From positions 1,302,001 through 1,366,000 of the forward strand of contig OZ251239.1 of assembly GCA_965240325.2 (NCBI GenBank): a stretch of DNA of 64,000 bases, given 5' to 3'. Shown here one piece after another: positions 32,182-43,700 of this stretch; position 1 is the first letter of the stretch; every line of letters begins with the position of its first letter. Made by a program: the position numbers and the translations under genes. This DNA is from Rebecca billardiae RCC1528 (taxonomy: Eukaryota > Haptophyta). The notes beneath the pieces were generated by a model. That model did no database searches and was not told the DNA's origin. It worked only from the letters and a program-made list of their open reading frames with translations.

Positions 32182-34046
32182 TTAGGCCTGCGACTTGATG
32201 TCGCCAAAGCTCTCAACCGGCGGCGGCTTGTATGGAACGAAGGCGAAGCCAACCATGACGAGGAGGAAGAAGCCGTAGAACAGCCTGCAATGCGGCACGG
32301 ATCGGCAGGTGCGGGCGCGCCGACCGCGCGCTCAGCGCGTGCCGTGTCGGCTGCACGCATCGGCGTGTCGCGCGCGCGCGCGCGCGCGCACCAGCCGAGC
32401 ACGCCGTTCCACAGCGCCGGGTACCCGCCGTACTCGCCGGTCTCCGCGGCGCCGACCCACGCGAAGAGCTGCACGAGCAGCACGAGCGGGAACGAGATGT
32501 ACTTGACGAACACCGCCCACGTGTACGCGACCGCGTCGCTCTCCGTGCAGAGCAGCTCCTTGGCGACGCCCGCCAGCCGCGCCGGGTTGAACTCCTCGGC
32601 GATCGTCTTGGGCGGCTCGAAGCCGTCGCCGCGGAACGCCCAGCCGACGGCGAAGAGCGTCGTCGCGCCCATCAGCGCGAGGATCAGGTTGAGGTGGTAG
32701 TCCACGATGTCGAGGTAGTACAGCCCGCCCTGCGTGCAGTACCCAAACGTGGTGAACATGGAGAGGAAGCAGAGGCCGACCGCCACGTACTCGCGCTTCA
32801 GGTGCTTGGCCCACTCCATGTGCGTGAGCCGCGGCACGTTGTCGATCACGATCGCCGCGACGGTCTCGATGAGCGAGAACGCCGAGTCCAGGCCGAGCGT
32901 GAAGAGCATGACGAAGAAGACGACCTGTGGCACGGCGCGCCGCGGGGCGCCACGCGGCCGCGCGTGCGTGTGGATGGTGAGGCGCCGCGAGAGCCTTGCA
33001 TGCGCGCGCGCGCGCGGCGAGGCGAGCGCGCGCACCGAGAAGAAGGCCTGCAGGCCGACGCCGCCCGGCATCTGCGCGATCGCGTACGGGTACACGACGA
33101 ACGCGAGGCCGGGGCCGCCGGCGACCACCGCCTCGACCGGCACGCCCTGCACGTGCGCGAGGTAGCCAAACGTGCCAAACACCGCGACGCCCGCGCAGAG
33201 CGAGACGGTCGAGTTGCCGAGCGCGATGATCAGGCCGTCGCGCACGAGGGTCGTCTTGGACGCGTCGTTGTACGAGCCGTACGTCGTCATGATGCTCATG
33301 CCCAGCGAGAGCGAGAAGAAGATCTGGCCGAACGCGTCCACCCAGACGGAGAAGTCGGAGAGCGGCGTCGAGTTGGGGCCGCCGGCGACGTAGTAGAGGA
33401 GGCCGTCGCCCGCGCCGGGGAGCGTGACCGCGCGGATGATGAGGCAGAACAGGCAGACCATCGGCAGCGGCATCGTGATCATCACCACCTTCGACATGAG
33501 CGAGGCGCCCTTGAAGATGCACGCGGCGACGATCACCCAGCCGAGGCACGCGCACCCGATCACCGCGGGCACGAGCTCGCCCATCTCGTCCGGCCCGCTG
33601 GAGATCTGGAGCACGTCGTTGAAGAAGAAGCCCGCAGGGTCCTTGCTCCACGGCAGGTTGCCGGCCCCGTCCGTCGTGAACGAGTGGCCGAGGTAGACGA
33701 GCGACCACGCGAGCACGGCGAGGTAGTAGCTGTTGAGCAGCGCGCCGACGAGCGCGCCGGCGAGGCCGACGCCCTTGAAGAGCTTGTTGACGTGGGCCAT
33801 CGTGTCGTACCCGTTGAACTGGTACCGCTGGCCGATCCCGAGCTCGAGCAGCAGCAGCGGGATGCCGACCGCGAACAGCGCGATCAGGTACGGGATCAGG
33901 AAGAGGCCGCCGCCGTGGCGCGCCGCGAGGACGGGGAAGCGCCACAGGTTGCCCAGGCCGACCGCGCTGCCCATCGCGGCGAGGACGAAGCCGACGCTGC
34001 CCGTCCAGCGGTCGCGGTTACTCTCCTGATGCTCAACCTTTGGCAT
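32182..34046 (-). CDS. Sodium:neurotransmitter symporter family (SNF/NSS) transporter, three exons
   Basis: Exons 34046-33036, 32924-32392 and 32284-32182 give 548 residues. Intron 1 (111 bases) has no stop and a multiple-of-three length, so it can be read through by naive ORF calling; splicing restores AFFS|VVFFVMLFTLGLDS. Intron 2 (107 bases) joins NGVLGW to LFYGFFLLVMVG. TM1 has the signature GSAVGLGNLWRFP, which forms the substrate and Na+ sites of this family; TM6 has SLSLGMSIMTTYGSYN, and TM8 has LGLDSAFSLIE. Such proteins use Na+ gradients to import amino acids or related solutes across the plasma membrane; the substrate here is unknown. The ATG at 34046 precedes PKVEHQESNRDRW; the upstream open frame is not membrane-protein-like. 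Confidence 0.92.
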
Positions 34047-35710
34047 GGCTGCGCGCCGCCGCCGTGCAGATGTTGCGTGCAGCGAGACGACGAGGGGTGG
34101 ACCACCCGTGTTACCGGCCGAATTTGCGCGTGATTGCGAGCGGTGGCGCGCGGTGCAAACCGTGCAATCACACTCGAAGTAGTCGGGTTCGTCGCCTCGA
34201 ACGTCGGCGAAGTTCAAATAATGATGGGTTCTGCCAAGGGTCCAGACGCGTGATGCGCTCGGCTTTTAGATCAGGACCGAACTGTCCTGAGCCTTCGGCT
34301 TTAAAATACGGAAAGGTATCGAAATAGACTGATGGTTGATTTTTTTTTAAATTCCCCTTTATAACGGGCTCCGGGTGATCAGGCTGGTTGATGAGCATCA
34401 TCAGCCGGGTGAAAGTTGAACAGTCAAGATGCCTCCGCCGCCGCATCCGTAGTATCATAGTACGGAGGAATTGGTCAGATACCGTTGTCACATCGTTAAA
34501 AAGCTGCGGGTAGAAATGCCCAGCAGATCAACTTTCGGATGATGATGACCAGAATTACCGACTACTAGTAGGTGCATCAGGGAATTTCCAAATTTCTCAG
34601 GCCGGCGAAGCGAAGCTCGACGGCCTGAAGAGCCGTCCGTCTGCCCACCGCAACCTGAGAAAGCTGCGGAGTCGGAGCGGAACCATGACGACGGTGATGA
34701 GGACGCCGAACTCGTCGAGCATATCCTGCGCCGTTCGGATGGGATTGCTCGTCCACATCGAGATGGCACGCGAGATCGAGAGCAGCGAGCGGCGTTGCGC
34801 CGACATCGCGGATGTCTGCTGCAGCAGCTCGGGCCCGAGGTCGCCGGGCGTCGCGCATGCGGCACATGTACTCATCATGTAGACGCGAGTGTAGTCCGAG
34901 TGGTGGTCGTCGATGAAGCTGGGCGCGTGTATGTGCGCGAGGGGGGTGCCGCCAGCCGTGTGCGGCACGGCATCGCCGCACGGGTTGAATAAGTCGAGCA
35001 AAGGCGTGGCTATCGTCACAGCGGCACCGCGTCTCCCGGCCTGCTGTCACTACTCACTCGGAGCGATGCCGCCAGGCCAGGGGTGATCGCGTCTGCCGTC
35101 AGCCCAACGATGGGCTGTGCTCTACGTTATGTGCGTTCGTCTATCCGTCTTGCCAATGCTTGCCCAAGGTCGAAAATCTGCCACGCAGGCCATACGGCCT
35201 ACACCGTGTGGCACAGAAGCCAACGCGAGGCACCGGACGTCTACACTACAACCGCGCTCGCGCGCTGGAAGCCAGGCTGGGCCCCGCTCAGCGACGTGCT
35301 GCAAACGTCCCAAGCACGAGTGCATGCGCAACCCGCACTAGTTTGCAGTTCCTGCCTTGCTTGACGACTTGGCACTAGCTCACACTCCGCCCGGGCAATC
35401 AGGTGATCTACGCCGTGTCTCGCTCCGGCAGCAGCTCCTGGTGCTGAACACAACCGCATGCCGGGCACCTGTGCTGCGTTGTATAGCAGCGCATGGCATG
35501 CTCGGCGGCCGCGTCGGGTGACCCAGCGCGACAGCTTGAGGTCGTCACGATCGGTGATCGGTCCTGCGGCCGGCGCTCAGCATTCCGCCATTCTGCATTC
35601 AGCTGAGACCGGCGTCCGGGGCCGCCGCCCGGCGCGCCTCATCTGGCGTTTCGGGACTTTCGGCAGCTCGGCCAGCCCGAGCGGGGCCCTGCACGGCAAA
35701 CCATCGAGCC
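34047..35710. other. Intergenic region, low-confidence minus-strand ORF at 34597-35019
   Basis: One minus-strand frame (35019-34597, 140 residues) has protein-like composition (HSDYTRVYMMSTCAAC, LLSISRAISMW, EFGVLITVVMVPLRLRSFL) but no recognisable family and no clear upstream exon. It may be a remnant. Other frames are not supported. Confidence 0.35.
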
Positions 35711-38314
35711 ATGGGGTGGCGCGCGCTCTTGGCGTGGCTGCTCGCCGCGGCCGCCGCGTGCCACGCGGGTCGCACGCCGAAGGGCTCGCGGCCGCGCATG
35801 CTCAAGCCCTCGGTCACGCACATCCTCGCGCCGGCGGACAGCTACCTCACGCCGCCGCGCGCCGAGCCGCTCGGGCGGATGCACTCGCTGCGGCCGCTCC
35901 GGCAGATCTTTGCGGCCGAGGCGGAGGAGGCGGCGCGGGAGGAGCGCGCGCGCGCGTGGGCGGAGGTGGTCGGGAGCAAGGCCTCGCTCCGCGACCTCCG
36001 CACCCTCCTCGCCGCCTCGGGCTTCCGCCCGATGACCGCGCACGACGTGGAGCTGTGCGAGGCGCTCAACGCGGGGTACTTGCTCCGCCTCGCGCTCATC
36101 TCGCGCATGGACGGGTACGACCCGACGCTCGCGGACGACCTGGACGTGCCCGCCGAGTCGCGGCTCTTCGGCGGCCGCGCCGTCCTCTACGTGCGCGGCT
36201 ACGGCAGCGAGACCACCTCCGGGCTGCTGCTGCTGCAGAAAGTCGACTACCTTCAGGCGGCGCTCGTGCAGCGCGCGGCCGCGCGGCTCGGCCGCGCGTC
36301 CAACGCCGTGCGCAGGCGGCTGTCGCAGCTCGCCGTGTCGCTCTCGCGGTGGCGCACGCCGGGCGAGCGCGGCGCGCCGAACGCGACGCTGCCCGCCGCG
36401 CCGGCCGACGAGGGCGCCGACGAGCCAGACCCCGCCGAGGACGTGGGCGCGGCGGGCGCGGCGGCGGCGGCTGCGGCGGACGCGGCCGGCGCGGCCGCCG
36501 TCGCCGCGGCGGAGGCGGCGGAGGCGGCCGTCGACGCGGTGACCACGGCAGCCGCGACGGCCGCGGTGTCGGCCATCAACAACGCCGGCCGGCAGATCGC
36601 GCCGCTCGCGCGCTACGGCGCGTGGGTCTCGCCCGGCGCCGCGCGGGAGGTGCTGGAGCCCTTCCTCGCGCCCAACGGCACGGCGGGCGCCGACGGCGCG
36701 CCCGATGACTGCCGCGTGCTCGCGCGCGTGAGCATCGGCGACATTCTGGACAAGACGCGGTTCGGGCTGACGCCGCGCGGGCTGCGCTCGGTGCGCGCGC
36801 TGCTCAACCGCGCGCAGCTGCAGGAGCCCACCTTCGCCGAGCTCGTCGCAGTCTGGCGCCCGCTCTCGGACGAGCCGCCGCGCCGGCCGTGGCCGCTTGC
36901 GCCCTGGCGCTCCGTGCGGCTGCCCAAGCTCGTGTACGACGTCGCCGACCACTTCGACTTTGCGAACCGGCTGCCGCCGCGTCGGGACGGTGCCGCGGCT
37001 CCGGCGGCCCAGGCGGCGACGGCGGCGACGGCGGCCTCGGTGGCGCCGCCGAGCCAGGCAGCCGCCACCTCCGCCGCCTCTGCCGCCGCCGCTGCCGAGG
37101 AGGCGGCGGAGGCGGCGGAGGCGGCGGAGGCGGCGGAGGCGGCGAAGGCGGCGGAGGGCGAGCTTGGGGCTGAGCGGCGCAACGGCTCAGAGGCCGGCCC
37201 GCTTGGGGGCGAACGCGCCGAGGAGAAGGCCGCCGCCGCGCCCCGGCGGCCGCTCGCCGAGGTGCGCGTCTTCAGCTCGGTCCCGCTCGCCAACTTTGGC
37301 GCCGTGCTGCCCGGCAGTCGTCTCGCCTTCCGACCGTTCGACGCGCTGCGCCTCGACGTGATCTCGCTCGCCTCGCTGGTGGCGGCGTTCGTCGGCCTCA
37401 GGCTGGATGACCCGAAGTACACGCTGCTCGCGGCGGTCTCGTTTGTGCTGTGGCTGGTGCGCACGCTGCTCGCGTACCGGAACATGATCGTGCGGTATGA
37501 CCTTCTGGCAAATCGCTTCCTCACCTCGCGGCTGGCGGCGCGCGGCGCGGGCGCGCTGCGTTACGTGCGCGCCGAGGCGGCGGCGCAGCGCGCGCTCCGC
37601 GCGTCCGTCCTTCTCGAGTGGCTGCTGCACCGCGAGCACGCCGGCGGCTCGAGCGCGAGCCGGCCGGCGACGCGCAGCGCGCTGCAGGTGGAGAAGCGGC
37701 CGATGCTGCGCTGGGCGCTGCCCGCGGCTGAGCCGGCGACCAGCTTCGACTTTGCGGGCGCCATCGCCGACCTCGCGAGGCTCGGTGTTGTGTACAGCAC
37801 AGCCGAGGCGGCGCAGGGCGTGCCGGAGAGCGGCGGGCGCGCCGACGACGCCGAGCTGCCCGCGGCGCAGCAGCACGCCCCGCCCGAGCCGACGCTCACG
37901 GCCGTCGACAGCCGCCTGGTGCCGCGCGCGCTGCGCGCGCACTGGCAGCGCCTCCTGCGCGTGGGCGCGGGCGAGGATGGCACGCTCGATGCCGCCGACG
38001 GCCCGGCTGCCGAGCCGCGACCGGTGCCGACGCCATCGGCGCTGCCGGGCGAGCCGCCTGGCGAGGAGGAGCGCGCGCACGGCCGCGCGGTCTCCGATGC
38101 GCAGCGCCGCCGGCGCGGTGCGGCGGCGGCGTCGTCCTCCCTGGTGGGCAGCAGCACCGGCGGGGGCGACGATGGGGCCGGCGACGGCGCCAGCAGCGCC
38201 GCGGGAGCGGCGCCACTCCCGTCGTCGCTCGACGACTCCTCCGCCGCGTCTGCGGGCGCTGACGACGACGAGCAGCAGAGCCCGCCGTCGACGTCGTCGT
38301 CGTCGGAATCATGA
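35711..38314 (+). CDS. DUF3754/TMEM143-like membrane protein, N-terminal signal or transit peptide
   Basis: The single-exon 867-residue ORF starts MGWRALLAWLLAAAAACHA, a signal or the first part of an organelle-targeting peptide. Conserved-looking blocks are ADSYLTPPRAEPLG, AHDVELCEALNAGYLLRLAL, RLFGGRAVLYVRGYGSE and, at about 37255-37620, VRVFSSVPLANFGAVLPGSR with two hydrophobic segments (VISLASLVAAFVGL and TLLAAVSFVLWLVRTLL) followed by RNMIVRYDLLANRFLTSR. That layout matches the DUF3754 family of organelle membrane proteins; the function is unknown. Ala/Glu-rich inserts (36450-36560, 37080-37170) and a Ser/Asp-rich tail are low complexity. The ATG at 35711 is the first in frame. Confidence 0.8.
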   Translation: MGWRALLAWLLAAAAACHAGRTPKGSRPRMLKPSVTHILAPADSYLTPPRAEPLGRMHSLRPLRQIFAAEAEEAAREERARAWAEVVGSKASLRDLRTLLAASGFRPMTAHDVELCEALNAGYLLRLALISRMDGYDPTLADDLDVPAESRLFGGRAVLYVRGYGSETTSGLLLLQKVDYLQAALVQRAAARLGRASNAVRRRLSQLAVSLSRWRTPGERGAPNATLPAAPADEGADEPDPAEDVGAAGAAAAAAADAAGAAAVAAAEAAEAAVDAVTTAAATAAVSAINNAGRQIAPLARYGAWVSPGAAREVLEPFLAPNGTAGADGAPDDCRVLARVSIGDILDKTRFGLTPRGLRSVRALLNRAQLQEPTFAELVAVWRPLSDEPPRRPWPLAPWRSVRLPKLVYDVADHFDFANRLPPRRDGAAAPAAQAATAATAASVAPPSQAAATSAASAAAAAEEAAEAAEAAEAAEAAKAAEGELGAERRNGSEAGPLGGERAEEKAAAAPRRPLAEVRVFSSVPLANFGAVLPGSRLAFRPFDALRLDVISLASLVAAFVGLRLDDPKYTLLAAVSFVLWLVRTLLAYRNMIVRYDLLANRFLTSRLAARGAGALRYVRAEAAAQRALRASVLLEWLLHREHAGGSSASRPATRSALQVEKRPMLRWALPAAEPATSFDFAGAIADLARLGVVYSTAEAAQGVPESGGRADDAELPAAQQHAPPEPTLTAVDSRLVPRALRAHWQRLLRVGAGEDGTLDAADGPAAEPRPVPTPSALPGEPPGEEERAHGRAVSDAQRRRRGAAAASSSLVGSSTGGGDDGAGDGASSAAGAAPLPSSLDDSSAASAGADDDEQQSPPSTSSSSES

Positions 38315-39454
38315 CCTTGACGCGACCACCAGGCCGTGCTTCTGGTGGCGCACACGATGACAGAATGCAGCAGCACTCTCACGTCATCTCTCTCAAGCTC
38401 TCTCTCTACTCCTCTCTCTCTCTCTCTCTATAAGCGTCATCATCGCGTCAGTATACTAATCAGTAGCAGTACGTACAGTGAAGTAGTCACCGTGAATGCC
38501 ACGACGACCGCGCGGCCCGCGGCTGCAGCCGGGTGCCCGAGCGCCCCGCGGCGGCGCCGGCCGTGCTGTGGCCGGGCGGTCCCACTGATCCGCGGGATGC
38601 AGCCGTCACTGCGCTGGTGCTACCAACGAGCAGTGCCCCGCGCCGCGCTCATTGGCATTGCTGGCGATGCCTGCGCCTTGATCTCACGCTCGTGCACAGC
38701 CTGCCCAGCCGAGCTCACAGGCTCTGCAGGCCGGCAAGCGCCTCAAAAGCTGGCTGCTGCACGCAATCAGTCAGCGAGCTGACGAGCTTGGACGTGGTCG
38801 AGGCCGGCGGGTCGCAGCCGAGCCGGGCGAAGGCGGCCGTGATACTTTCGGTCCCACACACTGCGTCCGCGCCCTTCGCGAACACCTCCCAGCTGTTCCC
38901 GTCCAGTTCGGTCGTGCAGTTGAGCGCCGACTCCGTGGCATCGCCTGTCTCCGCGCTTCCGCCGGAGGCCGTCGACGGCGAGGCGCACGAGAAGGGCGCG
39001 TTTGGGACGAAGATGGGTTGGTCGCAGAGGGAACTGGCGGATCCCATTCCGAGCTTCGGGAAGGACATCTTGGCTGACGGCCGAAGACGAGGGGCTGGTT
39101 GAAGGTCGTCGGACCAAGGGGCTTACAAAATACCACGTCGGACGGCACGCCGCACGCGACGCGTCGGCGCGGTGTTGTCGGCGGGCGCGAGCCACCAGCA
39201 GCGGATCCCGGCGGGATCCGTCCCGGTGAGGATTTTATTTATTTATTGCGATGCGCTGAACAAGTTCCTGTCATCGTACGACAGTATTATTCATTTTTGC
39301 AAGCAGTGAAAATGGCGCGAGTGACGGTCGTCGTCATCGTCGCGTGCTCCTGCGCGCTGCTGCGAACGGCTGCCGCCCACGCCGCATCCTCGCCGGGCGC
39401 AGCGGCCCGCCCCACCGCGCGCCGCGCCGCGCCCTCCCGCCACGCCCGCGCCCC
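38315..39454. other. Intergenic region between convergent genes; possible small minus ORF 38715-39068
   Basis: It begins with a (CT)n tract at 38376-38432. A 117-residue minus-strand frame (39068-38715; MSFPKLGMGSASSLCDQPIF, several Cys, GLQSL at the end) has mixed composition and could be a small gene or an exon. There is no homology I can name. Confidence 0.35.
38376..38432. repeat. (CT)n microsatellite
   Basis: Interrupted CT dinucleotide run just downstream of the DUF3754 gene. Confidence 0.9.
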
Positions 39455-40302
39455 TCACGCCGCGCGATGCCTCGACGTGATGATCCGCGAGAAGTCGTCG
39501 TGCCCGATCTCGCCTGTGCCAGATGTGTCCGCCTCGGCGATCATCTCGAGCAGCTCCTCCTCCGAGATGGTCTCGCCGATCTGCTCGGCGATCTCCTTGA
39601 GGCGGGAGAAGGTGATCTTGCCCGTCGCGTTGTCAGCCTGCGAGAAGAGCCGGAACGCCTTCGCCACCTGCGCCCGCCGCGCCACGGCGCGCGCGCGGGG
39701 GGGGGTTCGGGCGGTTTGGTTGGTTCACAAGCCAAGCCGCCATGCCGCGCGCGCGGTCGAGATGTCGCGCCGCCCGCCGCGCCCCCCGCCACCTGAGCCT
39801 GCCGAGCCCGCGCAGGCGCGGCCCACGCGCGGCGCCGCCCGCCCCCCGCGCGCCCGCGCACCTCCTCCGCCGTCGGCCTTTCGCTCAGCTTGTCCAGCAC
39901 GATCTGCAGGTAGCCTTCAAAGTCGACCTGCCCCGTGTTGGCCGAGTCGACCTCGGAGAGAAATCGCTTGATCTCGAGCTTGGAGGGCTCGGAGCCGAGG
40001 GCGCGGAGGAGGACGACCTGCGTGGGGCACGCGTGACGGGGGCGGGGACGGCGCGGACGGGTGGGCGAGCCGCCGACTCGAGCCACGCGCGAGCGATCGC
40101 GGCGGCGCGGCGGTTTGGCGCGGCGGGCGGCGGTGGCGGCCGCGGCGGCGGCGGCGGCTGGTGCGCTCACGAGGTCCTTGGCGCCGACGGTGCCGAGGTT
40201 GTCCTGGTCGAACAGATCGAAGGAGTCGCGGATCTCGGACATCTGGCTCTCCTTCAGCTCGCGCTTCTGCCGGTGGTACCGGCCCGCATCGTGCTTCACC
40301 AT
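39455..40302 (-). CDS. Centrin (EF-hand protein), three exons
   Basis: Exons 40302-40171, 40017-39862 and 39667-39455, all phase 0, encode 166 residues, the usual centrin length; an in-frame ATG at 40404 would add 34 low-complexity residues. Motifs in order: IRDSFDLFDQDNLGTVGAKD (EF1, canonical loop), LRALGSEPSKLEIKRFLSEV, DSANTGQVDFEG (EF2, Gly at position 12), VAKAFRLFSQADNATGKITF (EF3, one residue longer and lacking the first Asp), LGETISEE-type linker, and ADTSGTGEIGHDDF (EF4, Asp at position 12). Centrins build centriole/basal-body fibres and bind Ca2+. Here EF1 and perhaps EF4 look able to bind Ca2+. Intron 1 (153 bases) has no in-frame stop. The gene is tandem to the ARM-IQ gene, 475 bases from its stop. 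Confidence 0.92.
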
Positions 40303-40777
40303 GATGGCGGCGACGCCACCCTTCACCCCCAGCCCGGATGAAACGTCTGCACACGGTGGCGGCGGCCCGGCCGTGGCGGCGGTGGTGACTCCTCCTGAAT
40401 ACATAGTCTGCTCGTCGTTTCGCCGCGCGCGTGCATCAGAGTAGCACGGCGTCGTCGCTGCTCCATGCGGCCACGCCCGTCGTCTATCGATCTACTCTAC
40501 AGCGCGCCAACGAGCAAGGCGCTTCGGCCTCGCCCGACAACCGACGTCCGGCCGCCGCCGCCGTGCCCGCCGTCTGCGACGGCCCCGGCGCGGATCCGAT
40601 CTGCCGCATCCGGTCGTCAGTCCCGGCGGTGACGTGCCATCTGCTGATCTGGCTCGGCACCACCGCGGCCCGCCGGCCGCTCGTCGGCCCATCCGCCGCG
40701 TCGTGGCCGTGTGCCCGGGCAGCGCCCCCCCTCGACGGGCGTCCGCGCGCGCGGCCCTCGCCCTGCGCGGCGCTCGC

Positions 40778-43700
40778 TCACGGCTGCGGCATCCCCGCAC
40801 TTGTTCCGGGCCGAGTCGCGGGCCGAGAGGCGCCGTCCAAGAAGCCGCCGAGCGCCTCGAGGTCGGCGAGGGAGAGCGCGACCGCCTCGCGCCCCGGCAG
40901 GATCCCCGCGGGCTTGCCGCGCGCGTGCGGCGGCAGCGGCGGCGCGCGCGAGCGCGGCGGCGGGATCGGCGCGCCCAGTTCCTCTGGCGACGCGCCGGCA
41001 GCGTATCCGACGCCGAGGTCGCCGCCGATGTGCGTGAGCGAGCCCCAGGCGCGGAGCGGCGCGGGCGGCGGCGGCTCGCGCGGCGGCGCGAGCTTGGCCG
41101 GCTGCCGCCCGGGCCGCCCGCCCGGCGGCGCGCCGCCGTCGACGCCGCCGCCCGAGTGCGCGCGGCGCATCGCCGAGGCGCGAGGCGGTACACTGCCGGG
41201 CCGAGCGCTGCTAGTGCGCGGCCGCGCGCCGCCGGCGCGCGCGCCGTCGGCCGGCGCCGGCCTGTGCGCCGCGCCGCTGCTGCCCGGGTGCGTGGCGCCA
41301 GGCATGGGCTTGAGGCGGTGCAGCGGCTGCAGGTACACCGACTCGGCCTCCGCCCACGCCTCCGACTGCGTCGACGCCTCGCGCCGCGGGCTGCCGCCGG
41401 GCGCGCCGCCGCCGCCGAGCGCGCGGCCGCCCGCCGACGCGGCGGAGGCGGAGGCCAGCCGCTGAGAAGGGTCGGGCTCGTAGCCTGGGGGGCCTCCGAG
41501 GAGCGCGCTCGACGCGAGCGGCGCGAGCGGCGAGGGCGTCGCCCCGCCGGGCGAGCCCGCCGCCGCCGCCGCCTCGAGCGTGCGCGCGTGCGCGCGCGCC
41601 GCGCTGCCGCCGGTGAGCGCGCCGCGCGCGCCGGGCCTGGCCGCGCCGGGCGGCGGGCTCGGCAGCGGGCGCGCGCCGCCGCCCGCCGCGCCGCGCTCGT
41701 GCGCGCTGGGCGAGGCTCCGAGCGCGCCGCGCGGCGGCGAGAAGTCGACCGCCGCCGAGGCGGGGCGCCGCGTGCCCGGCCGCGCGCCGCGGCCGCCGCC
41801 GCCGAGCGCGCCGACCGTCTGCGGCCGAGCGGGCGCGCCGTGCGGCGCGGCGCCGCCGGGCGGCGCGGCCGCGCCCGCCGCGCCGCCGAAAGGCATGCGC
41901 AGGAGCCGCGGCATGGCGCGCGCCGCGGCCTCCTTCGCCTCTTGCGCGCGGCGCGCCTCCGCCGCCTGCGCCTTCGCCTCCGCCGCCTCGCGCGCCACCG
42001 CCGACGCCGACTGCAGCTGCAGCGCGTGCGCCTCGTCCAGCTCGCGCGCCTGCGGCGGCGCGGCGCGGCGCGGCGCGGCGCGGCGCGGCGCGTGGCGGCG
42101 CAAATGCGGAGCGGCGGGCGTCGGCGGCGCGCGGGTGGAGCGCGGCGCCTAGCTCTGCGCGCGCGCCGGGCACACGGCGCGGCGCGCGCGCGCGCGCGCG
42201 CATGCGCCCGCACCACTTGCAGCCGGCGCGCCGCCGCGCTGATCGGCGGGAAGGTGGTGGCCCGGCCGGGGCCGCCGCGCGCGCTGAGCCCGCCGCCGCC
42301 CGCGGCGCGGCGGTGCGGGTGGCGCGGCGCGGCGGCGAGCGCGCGGCGCGCGTGTTCGGAGAGGATGGCCGCCGGCAGGCGCACCGCCGCGCGCTGCGCG
42401 CTGGGCAGCTGCAGCCAGACCAGCAGCGTCGCGCGCCGCGCCGCGTAGCCCCGCCAGGCCGCCTGAGGGGTAGGGTTGGGGGTTAGGGTTGGGGGTTAGG
42501 GTTGGGGGTTAGGGTTGGGGGTTAGGGTTGGGGGTTAGGGTTGGGCGCGCGTGTGCGTGCGTGCGTGTGCGCCCCCGGCCGCGCGCGCGCGCCGGACAGC
42601 CGCCGCCCCGCAGCCAGCCACCCAGCACCGCCCGCGCGCGGCGCAGGGCGCCCCGGCCGCGCGGCCGCGCCCGCCCCCTCGCGGCTCGCACCTGGATGGC
42701 CACCGCCGCGTCCCGCCTGCGCGCGCGCAGAGCCCCGCGCGCGTCGGCCGAGTCGGTACGCGCGGCGGCCTCGGCGGCGACGCGCGGGACGAGGGCGGCG
42801 CGGTCTGCTTCGAGCTGCGCGCGCAGGGCGTGCAGCCGGCGCAGCTCGTCGTGCGGCGCGCCGCGCACCGCCGCGAGCGGCGAGCCCTGCGCCACGTACA
42901 GGTGGTCCACGCGCTTGCTGCGCACGAGATAGCCGCAGGAAACACAAGGAAACACAAGAAAACAATAAAAAGGAAAGGGAGAAAAGGAAAAGGAAAGGAA
43001 AAGAAAAGAAAAGAGCCAGCAGAAAACAAACACCGCGAGTGTTCAAACGGGCGCGCACGAGGCAAGGCACGCGGGGCGGGCGCGCGGGCAGCACGGCGAG
43101 CAGGCGCGGCGCAGGCGGCCCGGGCAGGGGCGCACGGGGGCGCACGCCGTCAGGGCCGGCAGCGCGCGCGCGCCGCCGCGCGCCGGGGCGCCGCGCTCTG
43201 CCGGCGCCGCGCCGCCGCGCGGCGCCGCACCGCATCGGCTCGTGGATGAGGCGGTGGTTGCGGATGGCGCGGAGCCGGCGCATCTCGGCGCACGCGGCGC
43301 GGCGCCGCGCGGCCGCCTGGATCCGCGTCGCCGCCGCGTGCATGCGCAGCCGCCGCTGCGCGCGCAGCTCGGAGAGCCTCAGGCGCGCGAGCCGGCGGCG
43401 CGCGCAGCGCTGCGCGGCGCGGCGCGCGAGGGCGGCGCGCGCGGCGCGGCGCGGGCGGCGCGTGAGCGCGCGGCGCGCGCGGCGCGTGAGCGCGCACGCG
43501 CGCGGCGCGCGCGGGAGGCGCACGGGACGCGCGCGGGCGCCCACCTGCATGTGCGTCGCGGCCGCGCGCCGGCGCGCGCGCTCGGCCGCGCGCCGCCGCC
43601 GCTCGAGCCGAGCGAGCCGGCGCCGCGCGGCCGCTTGGATGACGACGGCGGCTTCGGCGCGGGCGACGCCGCGGCGCGCGGCGCGCTGGATGGCGCGCGC

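Noticed and set aside
40492-42384. 630-residue Arg-rich minus-strand frame as a separate gene
   Set aside because: Only its first part (42384-42217) is used, as an exon of the ARM-IQ gene; the rest is out of frame with the better-composed final exon at 42049-40778.
42470-42550. A true chromosome end or telomere
   Set aside because: Unrelated exons continue on both sides, so the repeat is interstitial.
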